From Bacteroides sp. (lineage in GTDB: Bacteria > Bacteroidota > Bacteroidia > Bacteroidales > UBA7960): DNA of 54,254 nt. The notes beneath the pieces are model-generated. The model was not told where the DNA came from, made no database searches, and saw nothing but the letters and a program-made list of their open reading frames with translations. Location: contig JAZBOS010000136.1 of NCBI GenBank assembly GCA_036351255.1, positions 1 through 54,254 on the forward strand, read 5' to 3'. Numbering within the stretch: the stretch's first letter is position 1; each line of letters starts with the position of its first letter. This document shows, one piece after another, positions 52,067 through 54,254 of this stretch. The translations under genes and the position numbers were made by a program.

Positions 52067-53983
52067 ATGAAAAATATTCTCAGAACAGTTTTTTTATTAG
52101 CAGCGGGCAGCCTGCTGTTTGTGTCCTGCGGGGAAGATTTCTTCGATGTGAACTCCGACCCCAAAGCTGCCAATTTCGAGCAGGTACAGGTCGAGTATTT
52201 CCTTAACAATTCCATTACAGGTGCTCAAATGGATCCTCACGTGGCCGAGCGTCAATTCATCCTTTACTGGAAAACCGGTGCCCGTCAGCACAGGGTTAAT
52301 GGCGTTATTGCTACAGGTAGTTATAATGATGGCTGGACCATCGATAATTACAGTTATCTTTCTGGTTGGCTGAAAACGGCGAATCTTGCCGTCAGTATAG
52401 CTGAAGAGAAGATTGAAGCTGGTGTGGTTTTTGCTTATACCAACAACCTTCTTCAAATTGCCCGCATCTGGCGTGTTTATCTGATGAGTGAATTCACCGA
52501 CAATTACGGCCCAATGCCCATTGACGGTTTCCAGGGCACCAACCCTGAATTCAAGGATGTACAGACTGTCTATTACTATATGCTTGCTGAATTGGCTGAC
52601 GCCGTTTCAAAAATTGATGTGAATGTGCAGAACCCGGCCGATCTGGCAAAGTTTGACAAAGCTTATGGATTTGACTATCTGAAGTGGGTGAAGTATGGAA
52701 ACTCCATGCGGATGCGCCTGGCCATGCGACTCTCTGAAGTGGATCCTGCCAAAGCTAAAACTGAATTTGAAGCCGCTGCGGCTGGGCCCATCATCACCGA
52801 TGCAGGCGATACCTTTGCCGTTGCTGAAAAACCAGGCTGGGATGCCCTTACTGGCGTGATGACGCGTGAATGGAACTCGCAACCGCTCTCAGCCACCCTC
52901 AATAACCTCTATATTGGTTTAGGAGGTATTTCCACCCAAGATCAGGTGCCTGAAGTATTCCATGAAAAAATCAAACCCGCCGATTACATGGGTGTTCGTT
53001 ATGAGGAGCATTATGGTATTTATACCAACGACCCGACTGCTGGTTTCCTTTATGATGGTTTATACCCGGTGATGGATCCAAGAGCTTATAAGGCTTTTAT
53101 TATCCCCGGCTGGTTTGACAATCCTGATTTTAACCATTATCCCTCCTGGGACCAGAGCGCTTTTACCACCACCCGAACTCTTTTGAACCTTGATGGGAAT
53201 GGTGTATTGGCTACTATTGACGGTGTCGGAACCTGGAATGCAGCTTGCCTTGGTGCCTGGGGTCCAAAATCCTCCAGGAATAACTTTGCTTTCTATGGTG
53301 GCACCAATCCCCGTTTAGCCCATCGCTATCGCAACAGCACCAGCAGCCGCGTTTTCTTTGGCCCTTGGGAGACTTATTTCCTCGTGGCTGAAGCGGCTGT
53401 CAGAGGCTGGACTACGCCAATGAACGCGAAAACCGCCTATGAAGAAGGAATCGCAGCCAGTTTTGCTTACTTTGAGGTAACGGAATATCTGCAGGATTAT
53501 CTGATGTCAGAAAGTTACAACAGGGCTGGCACCTCCGTGAAATGGGAACATACCGCCGAACCCCCTGCCACTGTAACCATGAATTATATTGATGGTTACA
53601 CCCAGGAAGAAGGCACCTGGACTTTTACATACCCAGTGAACCATTTGCATAACAACGGTGCGACCAAGAACGACCTGATGACCAAGATCATCACCCAGAA
53701 GTATCTCTCGCAATTGCCCTGGCTGCCGTTGGAGGCCTGGAGCGACCACCGCCGCCTTGGGCTTCCCTTCTTTGAGAACCCCTCTGTTGAATTACCCATT
53801 TCAACCTTACCTGCATTAACTCAGGCGAATTATATGGAAAGCAGTACAGCATTCTTCCCGCAACGTGTGCCTTACCCTTCAACCCTGCAAAACAGCAACC
53901 CTGCTGGTTATGCACAAGCGGTAGGCTTCCTCGGAGGACCTGATGCCGTTCTGACCCCGCTGTGGTGGGCAAAACAAGATTAA
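52067..53983 (+). CDS. susD: SusD/RagB-family surface glycan-binding lipoprotein
   Basis: 638 aa, with a lipoprotein signal ending SLLFVSC followed by GEDFFDVNSDPKAAN. It is an all-helical SusD-type protein of the 'SusD-like_2' branch: LNNSITGAQMDPHVAERQF, WLKTANLAVSIAEEKIEAG, IARIWRVYLMSEFTDNYGPM and the family stretch KYGNSMRMRLAMRLSEVDP. The C-terminal EAWSDHRRLGLPFFENP is also typical. At 638 aa it is longer than many of the branch, with additional sequence in the middle. It forms the extracellular lid of the SusC barrel and helps bind glycan. It shares the susC promoter, lies 12 bases behind susC and is followed by a strong terminator. No separate surface glycan-binding protein gene follows. 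Confidence 0.95.
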   Translation: MKNILRTVFLLAAGSLLFVSCGEDFFDVNSDPKAANFEQVQVEYFLNNSITGAQMDPHVAERQFILYWKTGARQHRVNGVIATGSYNDGWTIDNYSYLSGWLKTANLAVSIAEEKIEAGVVFAYTNNLLQIARIWRVYLMSEFTDNYGPMPIDGFQGTNPEFKDVQTVYYYMLAELADAVSKIDVNVQNPADLAKFDKAYGFDYLKWVKYGNSMRMRLAMRLSEVDPAKAKTEFEAAAAGPIITDAGDTFAVAEKPGWDALTGVMTREWNSQPLSATLNNLYIGLGGISTQDQVPEVFHEKIKPADYMGVRYEEHYGIYTNDPTAGFLYDGLYPVMDPRAYKAFIIPGWFDNPDFNHYPSWDQSAFTTTRTLLNLDGNGVLATIDGVGTWNAACLGAWGPKSSRNNFAFYGGTNPRLAHRYRNSTSSRVFFGPWETYFLVAEAAVRGWTTPMNAKTAYEEGIAASFAYFEVTEYLQDYLMSESYNRAGTSVKWEHTAEPPATVTMNYIDGYTQEEGTWTFTYPVNHLHNNGATKNDLMTKIITQKYLSQLPWLPLEAWSDHRRLGLPFFENPSVELPISTLPALTQANYMESSTAFFPQRVPYPSTLQNSNPAGYAQAVGFLGGPDAVLTPLWWAKQD

Positions 53984-54017
53984 CATCTCAGTAATTACAG
54001 CTTCAGTTTTTTTTGAC

Positions 54018-54055
54018 AACCGCCCCGGAAGATTTTTCCGGGGCGGTTTGTTTTT
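54018..54055 (+). terminator. Strong Rho-independent terminator after susD
   Basis: A perfect 13-bp stem (AACCGCCCCGGAA at 54018-54030 with its complement at 54036-54048), a 5-base loop GATTT, and a following TTGTTTTTG tract. It lies 35 bases beyond the susD stop and ends the susCD transcript. It is plus-strand only, because A rather than T follows on the other strand. Confidence 0.95.
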
Positions 54056-54125
54056 GTGTTGTCCCACTTTAACCTTATCTGGCTGAATCGAACTTTATTC
54101 TATAATAATTGCACCCAAACAAAAG

Positions 54126-54195
54126 GTTTAACCGGTGTTTAACCGGTGTTTAACCGTTTTTAATTGGTTAAACACCGGTTAAACTATGGTTAAAA
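54126..54195. repeat. 11-bp-period inverted-repeat element, GTTTAACCGGT type
   Basis: GTTTAACC starts at 54126, 54137 and 54148, and the complementary GGTTAAA(C) starts at 54166, 54177 and 54188. All steps are 11 bp within each arm, and the arms mirror one another about a dyad at 54160.5. The plan is the same as in the element at 2511-2612, but the unit sequence is unrelated. It follows the susD terminator, so it lies at the outer edge of the locus. No coding sequence was recognised between it and the window end. Confidence 0.85.
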
Positions 54196-54254
54196 TATAA
54201 ATCTGATTTTGAAAAAACAATACAGGGAAAGGATTGTACCTTCTTTCTTTATCA

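Overview
The window reads as a chromosome segment of a Bacteroidota bacterium, most likely a Bacteroidales/Marinilabiliales-type anaerobe. The evidence is a SusC/SusD pair, many lipoprotein signal peptides, promoter -7 boxes of the Bacteroidota form TAnnTTTG, and an anaerobic (radical SAM) sulfatase-maturating enzyme. The order-level placement is inference. No rRNA, tRNA, CRISPR array, transposase or integrase was found.

Nearly everything between about 2.8 and 54.0 kb is one very large polysaccharide utilization locus (PUL) whose enzyme set fits sulfated, fucosylated, sialylated N-glycans of glycoproteins. Layout: (1) 1-2310, the 3' part of an unrelated TonB-dependent outer-membrane protein. 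(2) 6817-2817 (minus), a LacI-type regulator overlapping a GH92 alpha-mannosidase. (3) 22197-7002 (minus), GH2, GH95 fucosidase, four S1-type sulfatases, the sulfatase-maturating enzyme and a GH33 sialidase. (4) 38841-22482 (minus), a DoxX-like membrane protein, three Gfo/Idh/MocA oxidoreductases, a sugar-phosphate isomerase/epimerase-like protein and a DUF1080 3-keto-glycoside hydrolase-like lipoprotein. These are followed by a phosphodiesterase/phosphatase-like protein, GH29, GH20, GH35 and a second GH29. (5) 41777-39174 (minus), a second GH20, divergent from (6) 41907-48645 (plus), an alpha/beta hydrolase, a CBM9-like protein, a clear PNGase F homologue, a GHL10-like hydrolase and an EEP-family phosphodiesterase. 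(7) 48938-53983 (plus), SusC and SusD, then a strong terminator.

How they may work together (inference): PNGase F releases intact N-glycans from glycoproteins. SusCD imports them. Sialidase, sulfatases, fucosidases, beta-galactosidases, hexosaminidases and the GH92 mannosidase strip them from the outside in. The exported oxidoreductase/DUF1080 cassette may add a second, oxidative (3-keto) way of cutting glycosidic bonds. A perfect 14-bp LacI-type operator, CTAAATCGTTTTAG, is present in both the lacI and the susC promoters, and a close variant sits in the divergent 41.8-kb promoter region. This suggests one regulon under the encoded LacI protein.

Two further points stand out. Six catalytically unrelated enzymes share a chitobiase-type C-terminal module, and four of them end in an almost identical discoidin-like signature. 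The locus is also bracketed by two intergenic elements built on the same unusual plan, 11-bp-period repeats that invert about a central dyad, with different unit sequences.
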